Notes: generated from the letters alone by a model not told the origin. Shown: positions 45,299-54,722, numbered from the stretch's first letter. The stretch: DNA of 64,000 nucleotides from Bradyrhizobium betae (GCF_008932115.1 NZ_CP044543.1:3664501-3728500); one strand, 5' to 3'. Program-made: numbers and translations.

Positions 45299-46327
45299 AT
45301 GAGAGCGCTGGTCAGCTTCGCCGCAATCGCGTGGGCGCTCCTTTCCAGCCATGCTCTCGCAGCCGACGAAGATGCGCCCAACCGCAAGCCGGTGAAGGCC
45401 ATCGGCGATGCGCGGCTTGCGGTCGGCGGCCGGGGAATGCTGCCGCTCTACCTCTCCCGCGACTGGTCGATGCCGCTGCCGGCGATCTCGCGCGCGATCA
45501 TCGTGCTGCACGGACGCTTGCGCAATGCCGACGAATATTACATCTCGGCCAACAACGCCCAGGCCGCAGCGGGCGACGACGGCAAGAGCGCGCTGATGAT
45601 CGTGCCGCAATTTCTGGCGGAGATCGACATCGAAGCGCACAGGCTGCCGGAGGACATGCTGCGCTGGTCGCTGGAGGGATGGGAGGGCGGCGATGCCGCG
45701 CTCGCACCGACCCCGGTGTCGTCCTTCGAGGCGCTCGATGCGATCCTGGCAAAACTCTCCGACCGGCGCATCTTTCCGAACCTGAAGCAGGTCGTGGTGG
45801 CCGGTCATTCCGGCGGCGGCCAGGTCGTGCAGCGCTACGCCATCGCCGGAAAGGGCGAGGCGAAGCTGTCGCGCCAGCACATCGACATCCGCTATGTCGT
45901 CGCCAATCCCTCGTCCTATGCCTATTTCAGCGCGGACCGGCCCGTGCCCAAGATCGCCGCATCCTGTCCGGGCTACGACAACTGGAAGTACGGAATGGGT
46001 GACCGTCCGTCCTATCTCGCGGACGCGACGCCGGCGGCGCTCGAGCAGCGCTATGCCGAGCGCGAGGTGATCTATCTGCTCGGCACGCTCGACACCAATC
46101 CCAAGCACGCCGCGCTGGACAAGAGCTGCATGGCGGAGGCGCAGGGCCCCACCCGCTACGCCCGCGGCCACGCCTATACCGACGCGATGGCCAAGCGCGG
46201 CCACGGAACGCCCAATCACCGTGTCTGGGACGTCGCCGGCGTCGGCCATGACGGCGACAAGATGCTGACCTCGAAATGCGGGCTCGCGGCGCTGTTCGAT
46301 ATTCCGGGCTGCGGGGCAGAGCGGTGA
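45299..46327 (+). CDS. Secreted alpha/beta-hydrolase-like protein
   Basis: About 342 residues. A signal peptide (ALVSFAAIAWALLSSHALA) precedes a domain with an oxyanion-type AIIVLHGRLRNADEYY and a nucleophile elbow VAGHSGGGQVVQRYA (Ser in GHSGG). An acidic residue in LGTLDTNPKHA and the final His in VAGVGHDGDKM could complete the triad. The substrate is unknown. Start candidates are ATG 45278, 45290 and 45299; GAAGGGG gives best spacing to 45299. It stands alone on the plus strand. Confidence 0.75.
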   Translation: MRALVSFAAIAWALLSSHALAADEDAPNRKPVKAIGDARLAVGGRGMLPLYLSRDWSMPLPAISRAIIVLHGRLRNADEYYISANNAQAAAGDDGKSALMIVPQFLAEIDIEAHRLPEDMLRWSLEGWEGGDAALAPTPVSSFEALDAILAKLSDRRIFPNLKQVVVAGHSGGGQVVQRYAIAGKGEAKLSRQHIDIRYVVANPSSYAYFSADRPVPKIAASCPGYDNWKYGMGDRPSYLADATPAALEQRYAEREVIYLLGTLDTNPKHAALDKSCMAEAQGPTRYARGHAYTDAMAKRGHGTPNHRVWDVAGVGHDGDKMLTSKCGLAALFDIPGCGAER

Positions 46328-46432
46328 TGCCTTGAAAGCAGATGCCTTGAAGGGTTTGCTCCGGCTGTTACACTTCGCACCGTGAGCGCCTCATCCTGAG
46401 GCGGCGCCAAGAAGACGAAGTGGAAACGCCTG

Positions 46433-47950
46433 ATGCTGCTGCCCCTGTCCGATGTGCCGCGCTGGTACGCCGAGCGCAAACCGCAAGGCACGATCGCCGT
46501 CCAACATGGGCAGGATACGCTGACATGGGATGAGCTCGAGCGCGGCGCCAACCGGCGTGCGCGCGCGTTTGCCGCCAAGGGCGTCAAGCCCGGCGATTTC
46601 GTCGCGATCGGCCTGCCGAACGGCAATGCGTTCTTCGAGACGTCGTTTGCGGTGTGGAAGTGCGGGGCGACGCCGACCTCGCTGTCGTGGCGGCTGCCGC
46701 GCGGCGAGGCCGCCGCGGTGCTCGAGATCCTGAAGCCGGCGCTGGTGGTCGGCGGCGAGGCCGACTGGAACGCGCCGAACCGTTTGCCCGCGGATTTCGT
46801 CCCGGAAGGGTTTTCGGATGAGCCGCTCGCCCCGCCGGTGTCGCGCTACTGGAAGGCCATGACCAGCGGCGGCTCCACCGGCCGGCCAAAGGTGATCCTT
46901 GATCACCAGCCGGCGGTGATCGACACGGCGGCGGCGCTGCCGCTCAGCATTCCCTTCGGGGCCTCGCTGCTCAATCCGGGGCCGCTCTACCACAATGCGC
47001 CGTTCATCGTGTCGCATTACGCGTTGTTCGGCGGAGGCAAGCTCACCGGCCTCGTCAAGTTCGATGCCGAGGAGACGCTGCGCCAGATCGCGCGCGAACG
47101 CGTGCAATGGGTCAATTTCGTGCCGACCATGATGCACCGGATCTGGGCGTTGCCTGAGAACGTGCGCAACTCTTACGACGTCTCGAGCCTGCAGACCGTG
47201 TTCCACATGGCCGCGCCGATGCCGCCGTGGCTGAAGGAGAACTGGATCGACTGGCTCGGCCCGGAGAGGGTGTGGGAGCTCTATGGCGGCACCGAGCGGC
47301 AGGGCTCGTGCATCATCTCCGGCACGGAATGGCTGACCCACAAGGGCTCGGTCGGCAAGATCGGCGAGATGGCCAAACTGCGCATCATCGGCGAGGACGG
47401 CAAGGACGTCGCGCCGGGCGAGACCGGCGAGATCTATTTCCTCAACAACGACGGCAGGGACGCCACCTACCATTATCTCGGCGCCGAGCCGAAGCGCCGC
47501 GCCGACGGCTGGGAATCGCTCGGCGATATCGGCAGGTTCGATGCGGACGGCTATCTCTATCTCGGCGACCGCCTCGCCGACATGGTGCTGCGCGGCGGCG
47601 CCAACATCTATCCGGCCGAAGTCGAGGCTGCCGTCTCCGCCTGTCCCGGCGTGCGCTCCTGCGTGGTGGTGGGATTGCCCGATCCGGAATTGGGCCAGCG
47701 CGTGCATGCCATCATCGAGCCGGAGCCCGATGCGGACGGCCAGGCCATTGCCGATGGCATGGCGGATTTCCTGAAGGATCGGCTCAGCCGCTACAAGCAC
47801 CCCGAGAGTTTCGAGATCGTGGCCGTCCCGCCGCGCGATGATTCCGGAAAAGTCCGCCGCACCCTGTTGCGCGACGAACGCGCAGCGTGGATGAAGGAAG
47901 GGCGCGCTTTCCGGATCAGGCCGGCGAAAGCATCTTCGCACGCCGAATAA
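46433..47950 (+). CDS. AMP-dependent acyl-CoA synthetase/ligase
   Basis: 505 residues of the ANL superfamily. The phosphate loop TSGGSTGRPKVI (about residue 144), the A5 motif YGGTERQGS and the hinge region SLGDIGRFDADGYLYLGDRL followed by MVLRGGANIYPAEVEAA are in order. It should activate a carboxylic acid as acyl-AMP and pass it to CoA. The late catalytic lysine is expected in DDSGKVRRTLLRDE. It is the first of four same-strand genes (RraA-like, cupin, Bug-type binding protein) with gaps of 27-59 bp, which looks like a catabolic operon. Confidence 0.92.
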   Translation: MLLPLSDVPRWYAERKPQGTIAVQHGQDTLTWDELERGANRRARAFAAKGVKPGDFVAIGLPNGNAFFETSFAVWKCGATPTSLSWRLPRGEAAAVLEILKPALVVGGEADWNAPNRLPADFVPEGFSDEPLAPPVSRYWKAMTSGGSTGRPKVILDHQPAVIDTAAALPLSIPFGASLLNPGPLYHNAPFIVSHYALFGGGKLTGLVKFDAEETLRQIARERVQWVNFVPTMMHRIWALPENVRNSYDVSSLQTVFHMAAPMPPWLKENWIDWLGPERVWELYGGTERQGSCIISGTEWLTHKGSVGKIGEMAKLRIIGEDGKDVAPGETGEIYFLNNDGRDATYHYLGAEPKRRADGWESLGDIGRFDADGYLYLGDRLADMVLRGGANIYPAEVEAAVSACPGVRSCVVVGLPDPELGQRVHAIIEPEPDADGQAIADGMADFLKDRLSRYKHPESFEIVAVPPRDDSGKVRRTLLRDERAAWMKEGRAFRIRPAKASSHAE

Positions 47951-47977
47951 GAAAATTCACGAAAGGACTCTTTTGAC

Positions 47978-48616
47978 ATGACGATCACGATCGCCGCGAA
48001 CAGCGTGCCGAAGCCGCCCGCCGAGATCATCGAGGGCTTTCGAGGTGCGCCGACCTCGGTCATTTCAGACAATCTCGCCCGGCTGCCGGGTGCGGTGGGC
48101 CTGAAGCCCTATCACCGCGGCGGCAAGCTGGTGGGGACGGCCTTCACCGTGCGCACGCGCCCCGGCGACAATCTCGCCATCCATCGCGCGCTCGAGCTGG
48201 TCGGTCCCGGCGACGTCATCGTGGTCGACGGCGGCGGCGACGAGACCCGCGCGCTGGTCGGCGAGATCATGAAGAACATCGCGCAGTGGCGCAAAGCGGA
48301 AGGCTACGTGATCGACGGCGCGATCCGCGATGTCGCGTCTTTCGCCGGCGATGATTTTCCCTGCTATGCCCGCGCCGTGATCCATCGCGGCCCCTACAAG
48401 AACGGTCCCGGCGAGATCAATGTGCCCGTGTCGATCGGCGGCAGCGTGATCTCGCCCGGCGACATCGTGGTCGGCGACGAGGATGGCGTGGTGTCGTTTC
48501 CCGCGGCTGGTGCGGCCGCACTGCTCGAAGCAGTCCGTGCCCAGGTCGCGCGCGAGGAGGAGACCATGAAGGCGATCCGAGAGGGGCGCTACCAGGGCTC
48601 CTACGGCAAATCCTGA
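47978..48616 (+). CDS. RraA-family protein (HMG/CHA aldolase-like)
   Basis: 212 residues. The RraA fold is shown by FRGAPTSVISDNLARLPGAV, AIHRALELVGPGDVIVVDGG and the diagnostic G-x-x-x-D-G-x-x-R-D segment in GYVIDGAIRDVASF. Members are either RNase E inhibitors or metal-dependent 4-hydroxy-4-methyl-2-oxoglutarate/oxaloacetate lyases; presence of the R-D pair and a catabolic context favour the aldolase type here, by inference. It follows the synthetase gene by 27 bp. Confidence 0.88.
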   Translation: MTITIAANSVPKPPAEIIEGFRGAPTSVISDNLARLPGAVGLKPYHRGGKLVGTAFTVRTRPGDNLAIHRALELVGPGDVIVVDGGGDETRALVGEIMKNIAQWRKAEGYVIDGAIRDVASFAGDDFPCYARAVIHRGPYKNGPGEINVPVSIGGSVISPGDIVVGDEDGVVSFPAAGAAALLEAVRAQVAREEETMKAIREGRYQGSYGKS

Positions 48617-48642
48617 GCAGAAAAAGAGAAAGGGAGAATGGC

Positions 48643-49014
48643 GTGAGCCAGAAGGAAGAATTCCACAATATCGACAACCCCGCCGACGGGCTGTTCCGCG
48701 AGCTCGCGGCGGGCGTCACTACGCGCATCTTCTCCGGCGAGCAGGCGATGCTGTCGGTGGTGACGCTGGGCCCGCATGCGCAGGGCACGCTGCACCATCA
48801 TCCCGAGGAGCAATGGGGCGTGCTGCTCGACGGCTCCGCCATCCGCGTCCAGGGTGACGAGGAAATCCCGGTGAAGAAGGGCGATTTCTGGCGCACGCCG
48901 GGCAACGTGCCGCACACCATGCGCGCCGGCCCCGATGGCGCCCGCGTGCTGGACATTTTCAGTCCACCGCGGCCAGAATACAAGAAAGCGGGATCGGGCT
49001 TCGGGATGACCTGA
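48643..49014 (+). CDS. Cupin-domain protein
   Basis: 123 residues from GTG 48643 (AGAAAGGGAG upstream). One cupin barrel: motif 1 GTLHHHPEEQWGVLLDG carries two histidines and a glutamate, motif 2 FWRTPGNVPHTMRAG carries the last His, so a metal site is complete. The reaction is not predictable. It lies between the RraA-like gene (26 bp) and the binding-protein gene (59 bp), probably in the same operon. Confidence 0.88.
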   Translation: MSQKEEFHNIDNPADGLFRELAAGVTTRIFSGEQAMLSVVTLGPHAQGTLHHHPEEQWGVLLDGSAIRVQGDEEIPVKKGDFWRTPGNVPHTMRAGPDGARVLDIFSPPRPEYKKAGSGFGMT

Positions 49015-49073
49015 AGCCTGCCGCACGCGCCACAGAGCAAAAGCCGGGCGCAAGACAATAAAGGGAGGGGACC

Positions 49074-50030
49074 ATGACGATCACAAGACGCACGCTGCTG
49101 GCCGCGCCGGCCATTCTTGCAATGGCGCCGGCGATGGCGCAGGCCGGCAAGATCACCTTGGTCGTGCCGTTTCCGCCGGGCGGCTCGACCGATGCGATGG
49201 CGCGGCTGCTGCAGAGCAATCTGCAGACCAAGCTCAACCGCATCGTCGTGGTCGAGAACAAGTCGGGCGCCGCCGGTGCGCTCGGCGCAGCGCAAGTCGC
49301 CAAGAGCCCGCCGGACGGATCGACGTTCCTTGTCACCTTCGATTCCCACGCGGTGATCCCGGCCATCCTCGACAAACCGCCGCTCGACGTCGAGCGTGAG
49401 CTGATGCCGGTGTTCCTGGTCGGCACCGCGCCTTACGTGATCGCGGCCGGCGCCGGCCGTCCCTACAAGAGTTTTGCCGACGTGGTCGCCGCCTGCAAGG
49501 CGACGCCCGGCGCGGTCAAGTACGCCTCCGTCGGCATCGGCACGCTCGGCCATCTGGCCATGACCGTGCTCGGCAACAAGGCCGGCGTCGAGATCATGCA
49601 TGTGCCTTATCGCGGCGGCGGCCCGGCGATGAACGACGTGCTCGGCGGCCATGTCGATCTCATCGCGGGATCGGCGGCGCTGGTCGCAGCCCAGCTCGGC
49701 AGCAACATGCTGCGCCCGATCCTGCAGCTCGGCCGCGAGCGGCTGCCGGCGCTGCCGGATACGCCGACCGCGATCGAGGCCGGCTTTCCTGATTTCGAGA
49801 CGCTGGCCTGGTGGGGCATCTTCGCGCCGACAGGCACGCCGCCGGACATCGTCTCCGCCATGGCGACGGCGTCAAGGGAGATCCTGAGCGAGCCTGCGAC
49901 CGCGGCCCAGCTCAAGGAGACCCAGCAAATGACGCTGTTGCTCGAGGACGGCCCCGCCTTCAAGACCTTCTTCGACAAGCAGGTCGCCACTTGGGGCAAG
50001 GTGGTGAAGGACAACAATATCAAGGCGTGA
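49074..50030 (+). CDS. Bug/TctC-type tripartite tricarboxylate transporter substrate-binding protein
   Basis: 318 residues. A signal peptide of twin-arginine style (MTITRRTLLAAPAILAMAPA) and family motifs LVVPFPPGGSTDAMARLLQ, VENKSGAAGALGAAQVA and VPYRGGGPAMNDVLGGHVD identify a Bug-type binding protein. Such proteins capture carboxylates for TctAB permeases; no permease is nearby. Position at the end of the synthetase-RraA-cupin group suggests uptake of the acid that the group degrades. Confidence 0.92.
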   Translation: MTITRRTLLAAPAILAMAPAMAQAGKITLVVPFPPGGSTDAMARLLQSNLQTKLNRIVVVENKSGAAGALGAAQVAKSPPDGSTFLVTFDSHAVIPAILDKPPLDVERELMPVFLVGTAPYVIAAGAGRPYKSFADVVAACKATPGAVKYASVGIGTLGHLAMTVLGNKAGVEIMHVPYRGGGPAMNDVLGGHVDLIAGSAALVAAQLGSNMLRPILQLGRERLPALPDTPTAIEAGFPDFETLAWWGIFAPTGTPPDIVSAMATASREILSEPATAAQLKETQQMTLLLEDGPAFKTFFDKQVATWGKVVKDNNIKA

Positions 50031-50107
50031 GGGGCGGGAAGACCTCCGCATTCGGCCGGCGGAGGGCTTCCGATCCCGCCCTCGCTTTGATATGAACACC
50101 TCTAGGC

Positions 50108-50128
50108 AACCCGCCTGACAGGCGGGTT
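50108..50128. other. Perfect hairpin before tRNA-Arg
   Basis: AACCCGCCT and AGGCGGGTT form a 9-bp stem with a three-base loop between the binding-protein gene and the tRNA. It lacks a T-run, so it may be a weak terminator or a processing signal. Confidence 0.45.
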
Positions 50129-50132
50129 CCGC

Positions 50133-50209
<77 letters not shown>

Positions 50210-51180
50210 GTCATTCCGACGCAAGAAACCCAATAAATATCGGCATTTCCTCTACGTACGCGGTCCGTTCTGAGGCCCATTTGGTAGTCTCAGGGCCGAT
50301 TCCGTATGCTCCGTGCAGCACGTGGAATTACAAGGGGTTACCTGGGACGACGTCTGCTCCATGCAACACGGATGTAACACGAAGCTGTCAGCATGTTCGT
50401 CCTTCGTCCTGTCGCATCTGCGCGGCACAGAGCCGGGATTTCTCGCGCGAGCGGTGAAGCGTCGTCGAGGAGATGCGCACCTTAAGGGCGAGCTGCAGCT
50501 TTCATGTCGCACGACTTGATGGAGTCACCGGCTCCGGCAAGACCGACGTCACCGCGCGGTTTCCCGATGTCTCTGCTCTGCAGTTGCCATGAACCATTTT
50601 TTCTTCGACGCGATTCGCAGGCTATTCGGATAGCTCGACAGCCATGCGAAGCTCGCCAAATCGCTGTCTGGCGTCTTTCCGGACTTGTCTGAAGTCCGTC
50701 GTTGCCGAGCTGATCCGGCATTGCCACCACGATCTTCGGAGCGAGGCTTCCCAAGCTGTATACGAGGGTTCGCCTTCGCCCGCTCCATCTCGCCAAACGT
50801 CGACAGGATAGGCATTTCTGCAATTTCCAAAGGGCAACTTTGTCGCTTCAAGTCGGCGGTTCGTACAACGATCGTACAAACCTTGCAGCGAAATTAGCGC
50901 AGAGTTCCAACATGGTGGCTCAAAATCCTTGAGCGAAGGGCGCGGGGTCCCTCGGAGAGTGGGCTAAAATCACGATGTCGACGGTTCGATTCCGCGCCAA
51001 TTTCAAACACCCGGGTCACAACAAGGGAAAGGTCTTGGGAGGTCGGCATTGGTGACACAGCCGCTTCGGTACTTCCAAGGAGAGCCGACCCGTTCGCGCT
51101 GAACACCATCCTCATGACGGATTAGGTCGTCACCGCGATCAAGCAGCTCGGTGCCGACGACGAAGACCCCAGAGGTCAGA
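50210..51180. other. Gene-free stretch with decayed coding remnants
   Basis: No intact gene is seen across about one kilobase. Short coding-like pieces occur. On the plus strand, ADPFALNTILMTD then a TAG and VVTAIKQLGADDEDPRGQIN end at a stop near 51190. On the minus strand around 50600-50850 there are frame-broken pieces, including ILSTFGEMERAK and RAIRIACESRRR, that weakly recall serine-recombinase C-termini but cannot be assigned. The stretch reads as an eroded mobile-element insertion next to tRNA-Arg. Confidence 0.5.
50977..50999 (+). other. tRNA 3'-end-like fragment (possible att remnant)
   Basis: GTCGACGGTTCGATTCCGCG followed by CCA has the T-loop TTCGATT, a partial T stem and a terminal CCA. 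The 5' two-thirds of a tRNA is absent or unrecognisable. This could be the scar of an integration that used a tRNA end. Confidence 0.3.
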
Positions 51181-51378
51181 TTAACCCTTGAGGAATTTGG
51201 CGTAGGTGCGGATGTCAATCATCGGCACCGTCGCCTCAGCCTGCAAGCGGGCAATCAGTTCTAGTAGAAACGCCGTGGCAGCCCGCGTGCTGGGTTCGAT
51301 CGACGTCGCATCATTCGTGCGATAGAAGTTGCCATGCGCGGCGCCTTCCGTCCGCTGCACGATCAAATGCCAGCGCAA
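51181..51378 (-). CDS. Small open frame of doubtful status
   Basis: 65 codons with coding-like composition (TRAATAFLLELIARLQAEAT then VPMIDIRTYAKFL). No ribosome binding site, family or conserved neighbour is visible, and it lies in debris overlapping the start of the AAA fragment on the other strand. It could be the C-terminal end of a lost gene. Confidence 0.25.
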   Translation of the reverse strand: MRWHLIVQRTEGAAHGNFYRTNDATSIEPSTRAATAFLLELIARLQAEATVPMIDIRTYAKFLKG

Positions 51379-52077
51379 GCGGCGCGCGGATCGGCGCTCA
51401 GACCCGGTCGGAATAGCGATCGTAGGCCGTCATGCGACGGACAGGATTTCCGCGTCGGGCTGCCGGTAAATTTCGCTGCGAAGAAATTCGCTCTCGGTCT
51501 CGAGCTTGTCCTCGGCGACATCGGTATGCCAGGCTTTCGGCCGACCATCGTTACCGTCATTCCATCTGTAACTGCGCCTCTTAAGGACGTCCTTCATCTC
51601 GAACGGGGAGCGATCATGATGTCGCGGATCGCCAACCCGATCGCGTTCGTCGACGAGATCGATCGTGCGGGGGAAAGCACGTACAATGGCAATCTATGGT
51701 CGGCGATGCTTCCCTTTCTGGAGGTCACGACATCACGCCGGTATCGCGAGGTTGGCATCGACGCGGAACTGGATTTGTCCCACGTCCTCCATTTTTCCAC
51801 AGCCAACTCCGTCGAAAAGCTGCCTTCTCAGCTCAGGGACCGCTTCCGCGTGATCCGTATGCCGTCCCCGACCTTGGCGTACCTCCCGGCCTTGGCGGCG
51901 CTGATCATGAAGGAGCTGGCCTCGGAGGGCGATCGTCGTTTCGACGAGCCGCTCGCCACGGATGAGCTCCACAACATCGGGCCGGTTTGGAAACGGGAAC
52001 GTTTTTCGATGAGGAAGTTGAAGCGGCTGATCGAGGCGACTCTCGAGGCCCGGGACGCATGCGCGGTGAGGCACTGA
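51334..52077 (+). pseudogene. AAA-family ATPase, N-terminal half lost
   Basis: The frame contains the second half of an AAA+ module: Walker B in ANPIAFVDEIDRAGEST, a sensor 1-like HVLHFSTANSVEKLPSQL and the arginine-finger region RDRFRVIRMPSP, then a helical lid and a basic tail. There is no Walker A (GxxGxGK) anywhere upstream in any frame; the first 80 codons have no AAA character. Intact relatives in rhizobia are, from memory, Lon/McrB-like ATPases next to a small DUF6634 gene, which follows here. The product cannot bind ATP normally, so it is called a pseudogene. Confidence 0.65.
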
Positions 52078-52394
52078 TGTCGTTGAAGGAGGAGTTGGGT
52101 ACGGATATCGAAAGCTACCTGCGTGGCGAGCAGCCGTCGCAGGATGCCATGACGAAAGCCGCGCGGATCGACGACTGGGCGCCTCTGATTTCGCGCGGCC
52201 TACGCGGCGGGTACGTCATGACGCTGGTGGGCAAGGTCTCGAACCATCCGGCGGTTGCCGACGGCAAGGTCACGGAAACCAGCGAAATCTGCTGGCTCGA
52301 TCGCGAGAGGCGATGGGCGCGGACCCGGTCCAGGCTTTGGCTGCTCGGAGAGCCCGAGGGCAGCGAGATCGCGGTCGACGGTCTGGAATTGTGA
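52077..52394 (+). CDS. DUF6634-like small protein
   Basis: 105 residues from ATG 52077, which overlaps the stop of the AAA fragment by one base; ATG 52059 is an in-frame alternative. The pattern IESYLRGEQPSQDAMTKAAR and IDDWAPLISRGLRGGYVMTL then GKVSNHPAVADGKVTETSEI and LDRERRWARTRSRLWLLG resembles DUF6634 proteins that accompany AAA ATPases on rhizobial plasmids and islands. The frame looks intact, but its partner is broken, so its function may be lost. Assignment is from memory of the family's pattern. Confidence 0.6.
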   Translation: MSLKEELGTDIESYLRGEQPSQDAMTKAARIDDWAPLISRGLRGGYVMTLVGKVSNHPAVADGKVTETSEICWLDRERRWARTRSRLWLLGEPEGSEIAVDGLEL

Positions 52395-52517
52395 CCCGTT
52401 CGCGGTCCGCTGCGCTACGGTCGCGGACAGCCTCGCCTCACGACGGAGGCCTTCTAACGGATCTCGTTCAGGAGGCCGTCGAAGTATCTGCGCAGGTCGC
52501 TCGATCGCTGCTCCCCC

Positions 52518-52607
52518 TTGGAGGAGAAGAAGGGCAACACCGAACTTTTGAAAGAGCTCGACGATGCCGAGAAGATGCTTCGTTCTCTGCGCAAGGCGCT
52601 TTCCTAG
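52518..52607 (+). pseudogene. Short coding remnant
   Basis: A 29-codon end of frame (EKKGNTELLKELDDAEKMLR then SLRKALS and stop) has strong coding character and a helical pattern, while a different frame just upstream (GLLTDLVQEAVEVSAQVARS) also looks coding. A frameshifted small gene is likely. Nothing else is seen between 52395 and 52700. Confidence 0.3.
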
Positions 52608-52715
52608 CTTCGATACTCCCCCTCAAAGGAGCTGGCGAGCGTGAGCGGTCATCATGACGGCTGCAATTTCGCTGATGTCGGTCTAACCGGCCAACTGAGA
52701 CCGCGTGAATCTCGT

Positions 52716-52746
52716 AAGAGGGATGAGAATCCCTCCCTCTCCGCCA
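52716..52746 (+). other. tRNA-Ser 3'-end-like fragment (probable attachment-site scar)
   Basis: The bases ending ATCCCTCCCTCTCCGCCA match the usual 3' end (T arm, acceptor strand, CCA) of rhizobial tRNA-Ser, but the rest of a tRNA is missing. Such a partial copy is what a site-specific integrase leaves at the far end of an island. The complete tRNA-Ser would be elsewhere. Between 52747 and 52955 nothing else is recognised. Confidence 0.5.
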
Positions 52747-52955
52747 TAATAAAACGGCTTCGAGAAAGCCCCGTAAAATCAGGCCTTGCTGCACGCCAGA
52801 GGTCACTGGTGTAGCCCCTGGGTGTAGCCCCAAGGTAGCGCCCAATCTGCCATGATCGGCAGAAATTTTCAAACGACCGCAGGCCGCCCCGGCGTCTTTC
52901 CCGACTAGACGGCGGCGATCGTGACGGACGAAGCAAGCCTTTGCGGTTGAAGGCT

Positions 52956-54275
52956 CTACTGCGCCGACTGGCTTGCGCTGACGCGCCACACCGCGTTGCC
53001 AGTATCGTCGGCAACTAGCAGCGCGCCGGTGCGGTCAAGCGCTACGCCCACAGGTCGGCCCCGCACCGTACCGCTATCGTTGCCGAGGAATCCAGTGACG
53101 ACCGGGACGGGTTTGCCCTCCGGACGGCCATCAACCAGCGGCACGAAAATGACCTGATAACCGTTGACAGGGCTGCGGTCCCAACTGCCGTGCTCGCCGA
53201 CAAAGACGCCGTTACCGAATTGGGGGGACAGCGTCTCGCCTTTGCTGAACGCAAGACCGAGCGCGGCCACGTGTGAACTCAGGCCGTAGTCGGGCTTGAC
53301 GGCCTTAGCCACCAGATCGGGTCGCTGCGGATGGACCCGAACGTCCACGTGCTGGCCCCAGTAGCTGTAAGGCCAGCCATAGAAGGCGCCCTCACGAACC
53401 ATGGTGAGATAGTCCGGGACTAGGTCCGGGCCAATCTCGTCCCGCTCATTCACTACTGCGAACAGCCGCCCTGTGTCGGGATCGACGGCGAGATTGGTCG
53501 GGTTGCGCGTGCCCGAGGCATAAATGCGCTTAGCACCGGTGGCGCGATCCACCTCGTATATCGCGGCTCGGCCCTCTTCGGCGTCAAGCCCATTCTCAGT
53601 GATATTGCTGTTGGATCCGACGCCGACATAAAGCTTGGATCCATCGGGGCTGGCGACCATCGATTTGGTCCAGTGATGGTCAATCGGTCCGGCGGGAAGG
53701 TCCGCAAGCTTCGTCCCTGGCTCCGTGATCTTGGTCTGCCCGGGCGCGTACTTGAACGCCATGATCGCGTCCGTATTAGCGACATAGAGCGTGCCGTCCA
53801 CATACGCCACGCCATAAGGTGAGTGAAGGCGGTCGACAAGCACCGTTTGCTGCTCCGGCTTTCCATCGCCGTCGGCATCGCGGAGCAGGGTGATGCGGTT
53901 ACCTCCCTTGCCGGCTGTTCCGGCCCGCGCCTTCACCTTCCCTTGGATGAAGTCCTTAGGCCGGAAAGGTGTGGTGCCGGGGCTGTTGCCCTCGACGACC
54001 AGGATGTCGCCGTTCGGCAAAGGATAGACGATGCGAGGATGCATCAACCCTGTCGCCATCGCCTGGACCTTCATTCCTGCAGGCACCGTTGGCATCTCCC
54101 CCGATTCCCAGCCCACCGCCTTTGGGACGCTCATTGGCGGCAACAGATAGTTCTGAGGCTCCGGAAGGTAGGGATCCGCCCCGTATTGCCGCATGGGATC
54201 GCCGCCTTGGTCGCAAGCGGTCAGAGCGAGTAACGCGCAGAGGGCTGGCACGGCTCGAAGCATTGCGTGGGTCAC
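52956..54275 (-). CDS. Sorbosone dehydrogenase-like (PQQ-type beta-propeller) lipoprotein
   Basis: About 439 residues from GTG 54275, which overlaps the upstream stop and has GGAG 8 bases before it; ATG 54263 is an alternative. A lipoprotein signal ends LLALTACDQGG. The body is a six-bladed propeller of the soluble aldose/sorbosone dehydrogenase family (GNRITLLRDADGDGKPE, HWTKSMVASPDGSKLYVGVG, FVGEHGSWDRSP and RGRPVGVALDRTGALLVADD). Homologues oxidise sugars with PQQ in the periplasm. It is the last gene of a six-gene operon and is regularly paired with a DUF2231 membrane protein. Confidence 0.85.
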   Translation of the reverse strand: MTHAMLRAVPALCALLALTACDQGGDPMRQYGADPYLPEPQNYLLPPMSVPKAVGWESGEMPTVPAGMKVQAMATGLMHPRIVYPLPNGDILVVEGNSPGTTPFRPKDFIQGKVKARAGTAGKGGNRITLLRDADGDGKPEQQTVLVDRLHSPYGVAYVDGTLYVANTDAIMAFKYAPGQTKITEPGTKLADLPAGPIDHHWTKSMVASPDGSKLYVGVGSNSNITENGLDAEEGRAAIYEVDRATGAKRIYASGTRNPTNLAVDPDTGRLFAVVNERDEIGPDLVPDYLTMVREGAFYGWPYSYWGQHVDVRVHPQRPDLVAKAVKPDYGLSSHVAALGLAFSKGETLSPQFGNGVFVGEHGSWDRSPVNGYQVIFVPLVDGRPEGKPVPVVTGFLGNDSGTVRGRPVGVALDRTGALLVADDTGNAVWRVSASQSAQ

Positions 54276-54709
54276 AGGCGGTCTCCGGCGGCGGTGGTAC
54301 GAACGGTGGTCACCCTCCAACCTGTGGCAGCCGCCAGTAGCAGCAGAATCGTCACGATGGCGGAGAGCGAAATTCCCTGCGGCACGACGGAGGTCCAGGC
54401 ATCGCGGCTGTGAACGAAAACATTCAGGAGCGAGAGCAGGGCTGCCGCTGCCACAAGCAGGAACGGCATCCACCTGATCCGTCCGGCTCGGCTGGTGAGA
54501 AAGTCGATGATCAGGGTGATCGTGGCGACGAGAGCGAGGACCAAGCCTGCAGCAATCAACCACGCCGAGGAGTTTGCCCACTGCCAGTTCGATGTATTCC
54601 AGTACATGATATCGGTGGCCAACCCGGCGATAAGCAGGGTTGATCCGGCACCGATGAAGCCGGGATGCAATAACGATCTCGGACCGGCTTCGGACGCCAA
54701 TCTGGCCAT
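54272..54709 (-). CDS. DUF2231 membrane protein
   Basis: 145 residues from ATG 54709 (GGAGAG upstream). Four hydrophobic segments separated by short loops match DUF2231 (HPGFIGAGSTLLIAGLATDI, LIAAGLVLALVATITLIIDF). Often paired with dehydrogenases, it may pass electrons to the respiratory chain, but no haem ligand set is obvious and this is inference. The stop overlaps the next gene's GTG. Confidence 0.8.
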   Translation of the reverse strand: MARLASEAGPRSLLHPGFIGAGSTLLIAGLATDIMYWNTSNWQWANSSAWLIAAGLVLALVATITLIIDFLTSRAGRIRWMPFLLVAAAALLSLLNVFVHSRDAWTSVVPQGISLSAIVTILLLLAAATGWRVTTVRTTAAGDRL

Positions 54710-54722
54710 GTGCTCTCTCCAA

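Noticed and set aside
50549..50851. Possible serine-recombinase remnant on the minus strand
   Set aside because: Only short pieces in different frames are reminiscent; the catalytic Ser region is absent, so it is noted as debris only.
52652..53014. Minus-strand frame containing MAEREGF
   Set aside because: The MAERE-GF pattern is the reverse complement of a tRNA-Ser 3' end; it was used as evidence for the tRNA-like scar, not as a gene.
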